Source of the DNA: Alphaproteobacteria bacterium
Lineage (GTDB): Bacteria; Pseudomonadota; Alphaproteobacteria; Rhizobiales; Aestuariivirgaceae
Length of the DNA: 5,270 nucleotides
Reading direction: 5' to 3'
NCBI GenBank assembly: GCA_026400595.1
Contig: JAPLOT010000575.1
Coordinates: 1 to 5,270 of the forward strand
The position numbers were made by a program, and so were the translations under genes. The notes below the pieces were generated by a model that did no database searches, was not told where the DNA came from, and was given only the letters and a program-made list of their open reading frames with translations. Position 1 is the first letter of the stretch, and each line of letters opens with the position of its first letter. This document shows positions 1 to 5,270 of this stretch, piece by piece.

Positions 1-179
1 GGCATAATATCCAGGAGAGCGTAGCCCTGATCCAGCAGCATTGGGTCGACTGCATTGCCAAAGGACTGGAGCCTGCAACGTCCGGCCGCGACAATCTTCA
101 GACCCTGGCCCTGGTCGAGGCGGTCTATCGATCGGCCGCAACCGGCCGGACGGTCGCGCTCTCCGAACTGCTGGGCTAG
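1..179 (+). CDS. Gfo/Idh/MocA-family oxidoreductase, C-terminal fragment (candidate D-apiose dehydrogenase)
   Basis: Partial gene, cut by the left edge. The open frame begins at base 3 (His-Asn-Ile-Gln...) and ends at TAG 177-179, giving 58 residues. The tail holds SGRDNLQTLALVEAVYRSA followed by TGRTVAL, the typical C-terminus of Gfo/Idh/MocA NAD(P)-dependent sugar dehydrogenases; the Rossmann domain and catalytic lysine lie outside the window. Established knowledge: D-apiose dehydrogenase (ApsD) belongs to this family and occurs near RLP and DUF1537 kinase genes in rhizobia. Inference: with those two genes downstream this could be ApsD, but the fragment is too short to separate it from inositol or other sugar dehydrogenases. 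It converges on the GntR regulator gene; the two stop codons overlap within one CTAG at 176-179. The family call is fairly sure, the substrate only suggestive. Confidence 0.8.
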   Translation, partial: HNIQESVALIQQHWVDCIAKGLEPATSGRDNLQTLALVEAVYRSAATGRTVALSELLG

Positions 180-895
180 CGTGTCGCTTGCCGGTTGGAT
201 ACGTAAAGTGCGCGCGACCGCTCGAGATGCTTCACCATCGCGGCCTCCGCCGCATCGGGATCTTTGGCGGCCAGGTGCGAGATGATCTCCTCATGTTCGG
301 CCAGCGTGCATTCTTCCTTGCCGGTCCAGATCAGCATCTCGCCGTGGTAGGTCTTGAGCCAGCCCAGCATGGCTTCGCTGACGGCCGTGTAGATCGGATT
401 GCCGGAGATCGCGGCGATCCGGGTGTGGAAGCGCATGTCGGCGGCGATGAAGACTTCGGCATCGCCCAGCGACCTGCGCTGTTCCTCCAGCGTCTCGCGC
501 AGCTGCTTCAGGTCTTCGTCGGTCGACTTGAGGGCCGCCGCCCGCGCCATGCCGCGTTCGAAGAAGATGCGCGCGCTCTTCAGGTGTTCCAGCGAGTCAT
601 GCGAGAGGGACAGCATGATGCGTGCCGATTCGTCCACCTGCCGCATCAGGGATTGCGGCGTGAGCTCCAGGACGCGGGCCTTCTCGCCATGGCTGATCTC
701 GATCAGCCCGATGTTTGCCAGCTGCTGCATGGCCTCGCGGATGGCAGCGCGCCCCACGCCGAAGCGGGTCATCAGCTCGCGTTCGGAGGGCATGGGGCTT
801 CCCGGCTTCATGGCCCCTTCGACGATCATGTGCTTCAGCCGCTCGAAGACCTCCTCCGAGAGCTTGCGCTTGGAAATGCGTTCCGACACATCCAT
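176..895 (-). CDS. FadR-subfamily GntR transcriptional regulator, NanR-like
   Basis: A 239-residue one-domain-plus-sensor regulator. Residues about 12-75 form the GntR winged helix-turn-helix, with PSERELMTRFGVGRAAIREA (36-55) as the DNA-contacting core. Residues about 100-230 form the all-helical FCD ligand domain. Its usual metal-site residues appear to be present: Asp153 and His157 (D-x3-H), His201 and His223. Overall layout and the core wording resemble E. coli NanR. Upstream in-frame codons contain no ATG, GTG or TTG before a stop, so ATG at 893-895 is the likely start; the Shine-Dalgarno is weak (GGAG lies about 16 nt upstream). It is divergent from the RLP-kinase operon across 53 bp, so it most likely controls that operon and itself. 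No sialic-acid genes are visible, so a sugar acid or sugar-acid phosphate of the operon's pathway is the likelier effector (inference). Confidence 0.93.
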   Translation of the reverse strand: MDVSERISKRKLSEEVFERLKHMIVEGAMKPGSPMPSERELMTRFGVGRAAIREAMQQLANIGLIEISHGEKARVLELTPQSLMRQVDESARIMLSLSHDSLEHLKSARIFFERGMARAAALKSTDEDLKQLRETLEEQRRSLGDAEVFIAADMRFHTRIAAISGNPIYTAVSEAMLGWLKTYHGEMLIWTGKEECTLAEHEEIISHLAAKDPDAAEAAMVKHLERSRALYVSNRQATR

Positions 896-948
896 GGTAT
901 GCTTGCTCGCGCTCCAGATAAGCAGATCAACCTTAGCAGCTTCCGGTC
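896..948. promoter_or_regulatory. Divergent control region between regulator and RLP-kinase operon
   Basis: This 53-bp gap must hold, or overlap, the promoters of both divergent transcripts. Seen: a GGTATG element at 896-901, one base off the GGTATA unit bound by E. coli NanR, directly next to the regulator's start codon; an inverted pair TGCTT (900-904) / AAGCA (920-924); and a direct repeat CAGAT at 915-919 and 923-927. No convincing -35/-10 pair was found; TTGCTC (903-908) followed by GATCAA (925-930) is poor. At least one promoter may therefore lie inside a neighbouring coding region. That the region is regulatory is well supported by layout; the operator elements are tentative. Confidence 0.5.
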
Positions 949-2217
949 ATGACAACAGCCCAGTCCTTCATTACCCTGACCTATCTGATCGAGACCGCCG
1001 GCAATCCCGAGGCCCTGGCCGCGCAGATCGCCAGCGATCAGTCGACCGGAACCTTCGTGGCCGTTCCCGGCGAAACCGAGGAGTTGAAGAACCGGATTGC
1101 CGCACGGGTGGTGGCATTGAGGTCCCTGCCGCCGGTTTCCGTGCCGTCCTTTCCGTCGGACGCGGCAGGCCCCTGCAATCGCGCGGAAGCCGACATCGCC
1201 TTTCCCTTCGAGGCCGTCGGCACCGACCTCGCGGCCCTGATGACCATCGCCATTGGCGGCGTCTATTCGATCAGGGGTTTCACTGGCATCCGCATCATCG
1301 ACATGAAATTGCCCGAGGCCTTCGGAAAGGCCTGGCCCGGTCCGCAGTTCGGCGTGGCCGGAACGCGCCGGCTGACCGGGGTTCACGACAGGCCGATCAT
1401 CGGCACCATCATCAAGCCCGCCCTCGGCCTGCGCCCGCATGAGACGGCGGCGCTGGTGAGGGATGTCATCGACGCCGGCGTGGATTTCGTGAAGGACGAC
1501 GAAAAGCTGATGTCGCCGGCCTATTCGCCGCTGGAGGCGCGCGTCAAGGCGATCATGCCGATGATCCTCGAGCGCGAGCAGAAGACCGGCCGCAAGGTCA
1601 TGTATGCCTGGGGCATCTCGGCGACCGACCCGGACGAGATGATGCGCAACCACGACGTGGTCGTGAAGCACGGCGGCAACTGCGCGGTCATCAACATCAA
1701 CTCCATCGGCTTCGGCGCCTTCGCCTTCCTGCGCAAGCGATCCGGCCTCGTGTTGCATGCACATCGCAACGGCTGGGACATTCTCACCCGCCATCCCGGC
1801 CTCGGCATGGATTTCCGGGTGTGGCAGCAGTTCTGGCGGCTGCTCGGCGTGGATCAGTTCCAGATCAACGGTATCCGCGTGAAGTACTGGGAGCCGGACG
1901 AAAGCTTCGTGCGCTCCTTCAAGGCAATCACCACACCGCTCTTCAGTCCGGCCGATTGCCCCCTGCCGGTGGCAGGCTCCGGCCAGTGGGGCGGCCAGGC
2001 GCCCGAGACCTACGAGAGAACCGGCCGGACACTCGATCTTCTCTATCTCTGCGGCGGAGGGATCGTCTCGCATCCCGGCGGTGCGGGTGCGGGCGTGAAG
2101 GCGGTGCGCCAGGCCTGGGAAGCGGCGGTTGCCGGTATCCCGCTGGAGGATTACGCGAAGGACCATCCGGAACTGGCGCAGTCCATTGCTACCTTCGCCG
2201 GCGGCAAGGGCGCATGA
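949..2217 (+). CDS. oiaX: RuBisCO-like protein (form IV), probable 3-oxo-isoapionate-4-phosphate decarboxylase
   Basis: A 422-residue protein of the RuBisCO large-subunit superfamily. Residues about 1-135 form the N-terminal domain (STGTF at 32-36) and about 136-422 the barrel. By spinach numbering, K175 is kept as K156 in GTIIKPALGL; the carbamylated lysine and metal ligands K201/D203/E204 are K182/D184/E185 in DFVKDDEK; H294-R295 are H272-R273; loop-6 K334 is K312; G403-G404 match the GGG at 369-371. Lost are N123 (G104), K177 (A158), H327 (Q305) and S379 (G343), so it should not fix CO2. Sequence and a following DUF1537 kinase fit the non-photosynthetic form IV clade. Known enzymes of that kind are OiaX (decarboxylation to L-erythrulose 1-phosphate) and OiaT (cleavage to 3-phosphoglycerate plus glycolate). 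OiaX is preferred for a rhizobial-type genome, by memory of the family and not by alignment. A TAG at 934-936 fixes ATG 949 as the start, although no good Shine-Dalgarno precedes it. Cytoplasmic. Confidence 0.9.
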   Translation: MTTAQSFITLTYLIETAGNPEALAAQIASDQSTGTFVAVPGETEELKNRIAARVVALRSLPPVSVPSFPSDAAGPCNRAEADIAFPFEAVGTDLAALMTIAIGGVYSIRGFTGIRIIDMKLPEAFGKAWPGPQFGVAGTRRLTGVHDRPIIGTIIKPALGLRPHETAALVRDVIDAGVDFVKDDEKLMSPAYSPLEARVKAIMPMILEREQKTGRKVMYAWGISATDPDEMMRNHDVVVKHGGNCAVININSIGFGAFAFLRKRSGLVLHAHRNGWDILTRHPGLGMDFRVWQQFWRLLGVDQFQINGIRVKYWEPDESFVRSFKAITTPLFSPADCPLPVAGSGQWGGQAPETYERTGRTLDLLYLCGGGIVSHPGGAGAGVKAVRQAWEAAVAGIPLEDYAKDHPELAQSIATFAGGKGA

Positions 2218-3494
2218 CGCGGCTTCTCGCCTGTTATGGCGACGACTTCACCGGATCCACCGACGTGATGGAGGCGCTGGCCACCCATGGCATCGACACG
2301 GTTCTCTTCACCCGCCTGCCAGGTCCTGCAGAATTCGCGCCCTTCGCGACCTATCCCGCCATTGGCCTTGCCGGAAGCAGCCGCAGCGAGACGCCCGCGT
2401 GGATGAGCGAGAGGCTTCCGCCCATCTTTGCCTGGCTGAAGTCGCTCGACGCCCGCGTCTGCCACTACAAGGTCTGCTCGACCTTCGACTCCAGCCCCGC
2501 GATCGGCAGCATCGGCCGCGCGGCCGAGATCGGCGCTGCCTGCTTTGCGCAGGCGCTGATCCCGCTCGTCGTCGGCGCGCCGCAGCTGAAGCGCTATACC
2601 TTCGCCGCCCATCTCTTCGCGGCCTACCAGGGCGAAGTCTATCGGATCGACCGGCACCCGGTGATGTCACGCCATCCGGTCACGCCGATGGACGAGTCCG
2701 ATCTGCGCCTCCACCTGGCGCGGCAGACCAGCCTGCCCATCGTACTTGCCGGTGCCGACTGGCCATCTCGCGGCATTGCGCTGCTCGATGTGCATGACGA
2801 TGCGACCCAGCTGGCGGCCGGCCGCCGCCTCCTCGCCTTGCCGCCGCATGCCGCGCCTTTTGTCATCGGGTCCTCAGGCGTCGAATATGCCCTGATGCGG
2901 GCGCTTGCCGATGCGGGCACCATCGCCGGACGTGCCGCATTCGCGCCTCTCGCCAGGGTGGAGCAGACCATGGTCGTCTCCGGCAGCGTTTCGCCTACCA
3001 CCGAGCGTCAGATCCGCCATGCCCTCACGCAGGGTTTCGATTCTGTGCCGATCTCCGCCCTCTCGCTGGCAATCGGCGCAGCTCAGGCGATTGCCGATGC
3101 CGTCGAACAGTCGTTGCAGATCCTGCAGCGCGGGCGCAGTCCGCTGGTCCACACGGCGCTTGGCGCGGCCACCGACGAAGGCGCCCGCATCGATGCCAGC
3201 AGCGACGGCCGCCGCAACATCGGCGAGGGCCTCGGCCGCATTCTCGGAGGCGTTCTCGCAAGAACAGGCCTCAACCGTGTCATGATCGCAGGCGGTGACA
3301 CCTCGAGTCACGCGCTGGGCCAGCTCGATATCTTCGCCCTCACGACGCGGCACCCCTTGCCCGCAACGCCTGGCTCGCCGCTGTGCAAGGCCGCATCGGC
3401 CTTGCCGCGGCTGAACGGCCTCGAGATTGCCCTCAAGGGCGGGCAGGTGGGCGGCGACGACTACTTCGTCAGCCTGCGTGACGGCAGGGTCTGA
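2214..3494 (+). CDS. oiaK: DUF1537 four-carbon acid sugar kinase, probable 3-oxo-isoapionate kinase
   Basis: A 426-residue ATP-dependent kinase of the DUF1537 (four-carbon acid sugar kinase) family, full length. The N-terminal substrate domain opens with YGDDFTGSTDVMEAL (8-22) and continues with YKVCSTFDSSP (85-95) and HPVMSRHPVTPMDESDL (148-164). The C-terminal nucleotide domain carries VVSGSVSPTTERQI (254-267), the glycine-rich IAGGDTSSHAL (358-368) and ALKGGQVGGDDYF (406-418). Frame remains open upstream to 1821, but ATG 2214 is chosen because it starts the family's N-terminal motif and overlaps the RLP stop as ATGA; a weak AAGGG (2206-2210) precedes it. This overlap implies translational coupling and equal supply of both enzymes. 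Established: OiaK of this family phosphorylates 3-oxo-isoapionate, feeding an RLP. Inference: this gene does so here. Family members also act on erythronate or threonate derivatives, so the exact substrate is less certain than the family. Confidence 0.9.
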   Translation: MTRLLACYGDDFTGSTDVMEALATHGIDTVLFTRLPGPAEFAPFATYPAIGLAGSSRSETPAWMSERLPPIFAWLKSLDARVCHYKVCSTFDSSPAIGSIGRAAEIGAACFAQALIPLVVGAPQLKRYTFAAHLFAAYQGEVYRIDRHPVMSRHPVTPMDESDLRLHLARQTSLPIVLAGADWPSRGIALLDVHDDATQLAAGRRLLALPPHAAPFVIGSSGVEYALMRALADAGTIAGRAAFAPLARVEQTMVVSGSVSPTTERQIRHALTQGFDSVPISALSLAIGAAQAIADAVEQSLQILQRGRSPLVHTALGAATDEGARIDASSDGRRNIGEGLGRILGGVLARTGLNRVMIAGGDTSSHALGQLDIFALTTRHPLPATPGSPLCKAASALPRLNGLEIALKGGQVGGDDYFVSLRDGRV

Positions 3495-3524
3495 CCGCGA
3501 TCGCCCCAACCGATCGCGCAGACC
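3488..3524 (+). terminator. Strong hairpin at the end of the RLP-kinase operon
   Basis: The left arm is GGTCTG (3488-3493) plus CGCGATCG (3496-3503). The right arm is CGATCGCG (3511-3518) plus CAGACC (3519-3524). All 14 base pairs are perfect, with a two-base AC bulge on the left side and a 7-nt loop CCCCAAC. The kinase stop codon TGA (3492-3494) lies inside the left arm. No T-tract follows, so this is either a terminator of the GC-rich type without a U-run or a 3'-end stabiliser of the transcript. Confidence 0.6.
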
Positions 3525-3542
3525 GGACTTGATCGTGATGCG

Positions 3543-3579
3543 GGTCACAGACGGAAGGCCGGGAATCCTTAAGGTCACA
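3543..3579. repeat. Direct heptamer repeat GGTCACA flanking a CCTTAAGG palindrome
   Basis: GGTCACA occurs at 3543-3549 and again at 3573-3579, 30 bp start to start, roughly three helical turns. The second copy overlaps the end of the palindrome CCTTAAGG (3567-3574), and a partial third copy GTCAC lies at 3593-3597. It sits just upstream of the DUF1127 gene, where an operator would be expected. Two 7-mers this close can arise by chance, so a regulatory role is only a suggestion. No clear sigma-70 promoter was recognised in 3525-3613. Confidence 0.25.
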
Positions 3580-3613
3580 AGCGTCGTCCATTGTCACCGG
3601 TCAGGAGGCTGCC

Positions 3614-3790
3614 ATGTCGAAACCGTTTCGAACTCTCGCCACGCCGCTGCGCTGCACCTTCAACGCTTTCAGCAGCTACATGGAACGCCGCCGCAGGGCG
3701 GCCGACCTCCACAGTCTGGACAAGACCTTCCTGAGAGACACGGGCCTCTCGCAGCCCGAAATCGACGATCTGCGCCGCGTCTTCTTCTAG
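3614..3790 (+). CDS. DUF1127 (YjiS-like) small protein
   Basis: A 58-residue, basic, cysteine-poor protein with an AGGAGG Shine-Dalgarno at 3603-3608, five bases before the ATG, ending at TAG 3788-3790. The domain covers about residues 22-54: YMERRRRAADLHSLDKTFL, then RDTGLSQPEIDDLRR, matching the usual DUF1127 plan of an arginine-rich helix, a leucine-rich segment and a GLS/E-I turn. Family knowledge: such proteins of about 45-70 residues are numerous in alphaproteobacteria; some have been linked to RNA turnover and to phosphate or carbon metabolism and stress. What this copy does cannot be read from the sequence. It is preceded by the operon hairpin and followed by a GC-rich hairpin, so it is probably transcribed alone and is not part of the sugar-acid operon. 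Confidence 0.9.
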   Translation: MSKPFRTLATPLRCTFNAFSSYMERRRRAADLHSLDKTFLRDTGLSQPEIDDLRRVFF

Positions 3791-3796
3791 CCGCCC

Positions 3797-3838
3797 GCCG
3801 GCCGGAGGCCATGTACTCTGCGTGGCGCTCCGGCCGGC
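3797..3838. terminator. GC-rich hairpin between convergent DUF1127 and pirin genes
   Basis: The 11-bp inverted repeat GCCGGCCGGAG (3797-3807) / CTCCGGCCGGC (3828-3838) is perfect. The stem continues inward with GCC (3808-3810) / GGC (3824-3826) past one bulged G, and then an A-T pair. It lies 6 bp after the DUF1127 stop and 15 bp from the pirin stop on the other strand, as expected for a bidirectional terminator. Neither side has a T-tract, so termination efficiency is uncertain. Confidence 0.55.
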
Positions 3839-3853
3839 CGGGTGCGGCGGTTC

Positions 3854-4762
3854 TCACTGCGACCGTATGAAGGTTCCGCTCCGCAACTCGCTGACCGCCT
3901 GCTGCAGCTCGGCCTGCGTGTTCATCACGATGGGCCCGTACCAGGCCACCGGCTCCTTGATGGGCTTGCCGGACACGAGAAGGAACCGGACACCTTCATC
4001 GCCGGCCTGAACCGTGATCTCGTCACCGCTGTCGAACAGCACCAGCGAGCGGTTGCCGGTGGTCTCGCGCACATGGATCTCCTCGCCGTTCACCTCCTTC
4101 TCGGTGAGCACGCCGAAGGGCTTCGATGCCGCGCGGAAGTCGCCCGACCCTGCGAAAACATAGGCGAAGGCATGGCGCTCCACTTCGACCTTCAGCGTCT
4201 TGCGCTTGCCCGGCGGCACCGAGACATCGAGATAGCGCGGCTCGGCGGCAATCCCGTCGACCGGTCCGGTCTTTCCCCAGAAGTCGCCGCAGATCACCTT
4301 CACCCGCGTGCCGTCGTCATCGACGACATCGGGAATCGCGGCCGCCTTGATGTCCTGGTAGCGCGGCGCCGTCATCTTGAGCGACGACGGCAGGTTGGCC
4401 CAGAGCTGGAAGCCATGCATGCGGCCCAGCCCGTCGCCGCGCGGCATTTCCTGGTGCATGATACCGCGGCCCGCGGTCATCCACTGCACGTCACCCGCAC
4501 CGAGGGTGCCGCGGTTGCCGAGGCTGTCGCCGTGATCGACCTCGCCGGCAAGCACATAGGTGATGGTCTCGATGCCGCGATGAGGATGCCAGGGGAAACC
4601 GGCCAGGTAGTCGTCGGGGCGATCATTTCGGAAATCGTCCATCATCAGGAAGGGATCGAAGGGCTTGGTGTCGCCGAAGCCGAAGACGCGATGAAGTTTC
4701 ACGCCGGCCCCTTCGATGGCTGGGCGCGCGGTGGTGATGCTCTTGACCGGACGGACGGACAT
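3854..4762 (-). CDS. Pirin-family bicupin protein
   Basis: A 302-residue cytoplasmic pirin, the usual bacterial length. The N-terminal cupin holds the signature FPWHPHRGIETITYVLAGE (57-74 region) and WMTAGRGIMHQEMP (94-107). The four metal ligands of pirins are all present as His59, His61, His103 and Glu105. The C-terminal cupin (about 170-270) includes SVPPGKRKTLKVEV and a conserved LLVSGKPIKEPVAWYGPIVM (261-280). Start chosen at the ATG complementary to 4760-4762, with AGGAG complementary to 4770-4774 seven bases away. Family knowledge: pirins are iron-binding; E. coli YhhW has quercetinase activity, others modulate enzymes or transcription. The actual substrate here is unknown. It lies downstream of, and on the same strand as, the DoxX gene with a 95-bp gap, a common pairing that suggests a redox or stress role but does not prove one. 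Confidence 0.95.
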   Translation of the reverse strand: MSVRPVKSITTARPAIEGAGVKLHRVFGFGDTKPFDPFLMMDDFRNDRPDDYLAGFPWHPHRGIETITYVLAGEVDHGDSLGNRGTLGAGDVQWMTAGRGIMHQEMPRGDGLGRMHGFQLWANLPSSLKMTAPRYQDIKAAAIPDVVDDDGTRVKVICGDFWGKTGPVDGIAAEPRYLDVSVPPGKRKTLKVEVERHAFAYVFAGSGDFRAASKPFGVLTEKEVNGEEIHVRETTGNRSLVLFDSGDEITVQAGDEGVRFLLVSGKPIKEPVAWYGPIVMNTQAELQQAVSELRSGTFIRSQ

Positions 4763-4790
4763 GGCGGAACTCCTCGTGTTTCTGTGTCTC

Positions 4791-4819
4791 TCTAAACGTC
4801 ATCCGGCGGCACACCGCAA
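4791..4819 (-). promoter_or_regulatory. Possible weak promoter for the pirin gene
   Basis: On the minus strand, TTGCGG (complement of 4814-4819) and TTTAGA (complement of 4791-4796) are separated by exactly 17 bp and lie about 30 bp upstream of the pirin start. Each box matches only three of six consensus bases, and the -35 element overlaps the loop of an adjacent inverted repeat, so this is a tentative call. Confidence 0.2.
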
Positions 4820-4833
4820 GCGGGCGCCGCCGG
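4803..4833 (-). terminator. Inverted repeat between DoxX and pirin genes
   Basis: CCGGCGGC (4803-4810) pairs perfectly with GCCGCCGG (4826-4833) around a 15-nt loop, which contains a smaller CCG/CGG pairing (4814-4816 / 4821-4823). It begins 24 bp downstream of the DoxX stop codon. On the minus strand it is followed by ATGACGTTT, a very poor T-tract. It could attenuate or end DoxX transcription before pirin. Confidence 0.35.
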
Positions 4834-4857
4834 GCCGATGTCAGATGCCGTCAGCGC

Positions 4858-5270
4858 TTACGCACGCAGCGCGCCGGTGGTGCTGTCCGCAACCAGCGGA
4901 AGGCCGGCGCGCTTTATGGCGAAGGCGCCTTCGCCGATCAGAACATGGGCCACCGCGGCGGCGGCCAGGAAAGCGGGATATTCCCAACCGCCATTCGGGG
5001 CATTGAAGACCCAGCCGTTGGGGGCATGGATGACCAGCGCGCCCAGGAGGATCGGCAGCGTGGCAAGCGCCACCCAGCGCGAATAGACGCCGAGGAGGAG
5101 GGCCGCGCCGCCCAGCAGTTCGGCCAGGATGATGGGCCAGGCCAGGGCCCCGGGCAGGCCGATGCTGGTGAGGAAGCCTTCGAAGCCGGCAACGGTGAAG
5201 ACGGCAAGCTTCAGATAGGCGTGGGCGATGAACATGACGCCAAGGGCTGCACGCAGGACAAAGGCGCCGT
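4858..5270 (-). CDS. DoxX-family membrane protein, N-terminus beyond the window
   Basis: Partial gene. The first in-window methionine (complement of 5233-5235) would give 125 residues, but the frame stays open to the right edge and reads GAFVLRAALGVM before it. That segment completes the first DoxX transmembrane helix, and no Shine-Dalgarno precedes the methionine, so the true start lies outside. Counting from that methionine, hydrophobic helices fall at about residues -10 to 13, 30-51, 52-71 and 86-106, giving the four-helix DoxX fold in the inner membrane. The segment between helices 3 and 4, HAPNGWVFNAPNGGWEYP (70-87), is typical of this family. The C-terminal tail is short and ends at TAA (complement of 4858-4860). 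Family knowledge: DoxX-like proteins are associated with redox and thiol-stress functions, but most are uncharacterised. It is followed on the same strand by pirin. Confidence 0.9.
   Translation of the reverse strand, partial: GAFVLRAALGVMFIAHAYLKLAVFTVAGFEGFLTSIGLPGALAWPIILAELLGGAALLLGVYSRWVALATLPILLGALVIHAPNGWVFNAPNGGWEYPAFLAAAAVAHVLIGEGAFAIKRAGLPLVADSTTGALRA

Noticed and set aside
176..895. Naming the regulator nanR as a sialic-acid repressor
   Set aside because: The similarity is at subfamily level and no sialic-acid catabolic or transport gene is visible; context favours a different ligand.
41..952. Plus-strand open frame of 303 codons across the regulator gene
   Set aside because: The opposite strand encodes a clean GntR/FCD regulator; this frame reads as composition-driven His/Arg/Leu-rich sequence and overlaps two other real genes.
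835..2166. Long minus-strand open frame (443 codons) opposite the RLP gene
   Set aside because: It is the antisense shadow of a high-GC gene, shows no recognisable domain and is low in typical protein motifs, while the plus strand encodes a clear RuBisCO-like protein.
1821..2213. N-terminal extension of the kinase frame by 131 codons into the RLP gene
   Set aside because: The extension lies fully inside the RLP coding region in another frame and is arginine/glycine-rich without family similarity; the kinase family motif begins right at ATG 2214.
949..2217. Genuine CO2-fixing RuBisCO, or the methionine-salvage enolase MtnW
   Set aside because: Several catalytic residues (N123, K177, H327, S379 equivalents) are replaced, there is no small subunit, and the coupled DUF1537 kinase points to acid-sugar breakdown and not to the Calvin cycle or methionine salvage.
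3562..3588. EcfG-type general stress promoter (GGAAT followed by CGTC) before the DUF1127 gene
   Set aside because: The boxes deviate from GGAAC/CGTT and the available spacers are 15 or 18 bp instead of 16-17.
3842..4795. Plus-strand open frame of 317 codons across the pirin gene
   Set aside because: Antisense shadow; the minus strand carries an intact pirin with all metal ligands and a good ribosome binding site.
1..5270. CRISPR array, insertion sequence, tRNA or rRNA
   Set aside because: No regularly spaced repeats, terminal inverted repeats with a transposase, or tRNA/rRNA-like sequence were seen when reading the window; nearly all of it is explained by the listed genes.

Overview
This GC-rich window looks like alphaproteobacterial chromosome or megaplasmid DNA, most likely from the Rhizobiales (Hyphomicrobiales). 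The gene families, the DUF1127 small protein and the codon use all fit that. The placement is inferred from protein style, not from a marker gene.

Left part (1-3524): a sugar-acid catabolic locus. It opens with the C-terminal end of a Gfo/Idh/MocA oxidoreductase (+). Converging on it is a FadR/NanR-type GntR regulator (-), and the two genes share the four bases of their overlapping stop codons. Divergent from the regulator, across a 53-bp control region, runs a two-gene operon: a form IV RuBisCO-like protein (RLP) and a DUF1537 four-carbon acid sugar kinase, joined by an ATGA overlap. A strong hairpin closes the operon and includes the kinase stop codon. An RLP, a DUF1537 kinase and a Gfo/Idh/MocA dehydrogenase together are the signature of the oxidative D-apiose/D-apionate pathway. 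In that pathway OiaK phosphorylates 3-oxo-isoapionate and the RLP (OiaX decarboxylase or OiaT transcarboxylase/hydrolase) breaks the phosphorylated product down. The dehydrogenase would then be a candidate ApsD. The family calls are secure; the exact substrate is inferred from context.

Middle (3525-3853): a short intergenic stretch carrying a repeated GGTCACA heptamer, then a 58-residue DUF1127 (YjiS-like) gene with a strong Shine-Dalgarno. A long GC-rich hairpin follows, between this gene and the convergent pirin gene.

Right part (3854-5270): a minus-strand pair, a pirin-family cupin with its four metal ligands intact, and upstream of it a DoxX-family membrane protein whose start lies beyond the right edge. 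This pair looks unrelated to the sugar-acid locus.

I saw no tRNA, rRNA, CRISPR array, insertion sequence or other mobile element. The most interesting part, the RLP-kinase operon, belongs to a known type of pathway and is not a wholly undescribed system. The points still open are the RLP's exact reaction and the regulator's ligand.
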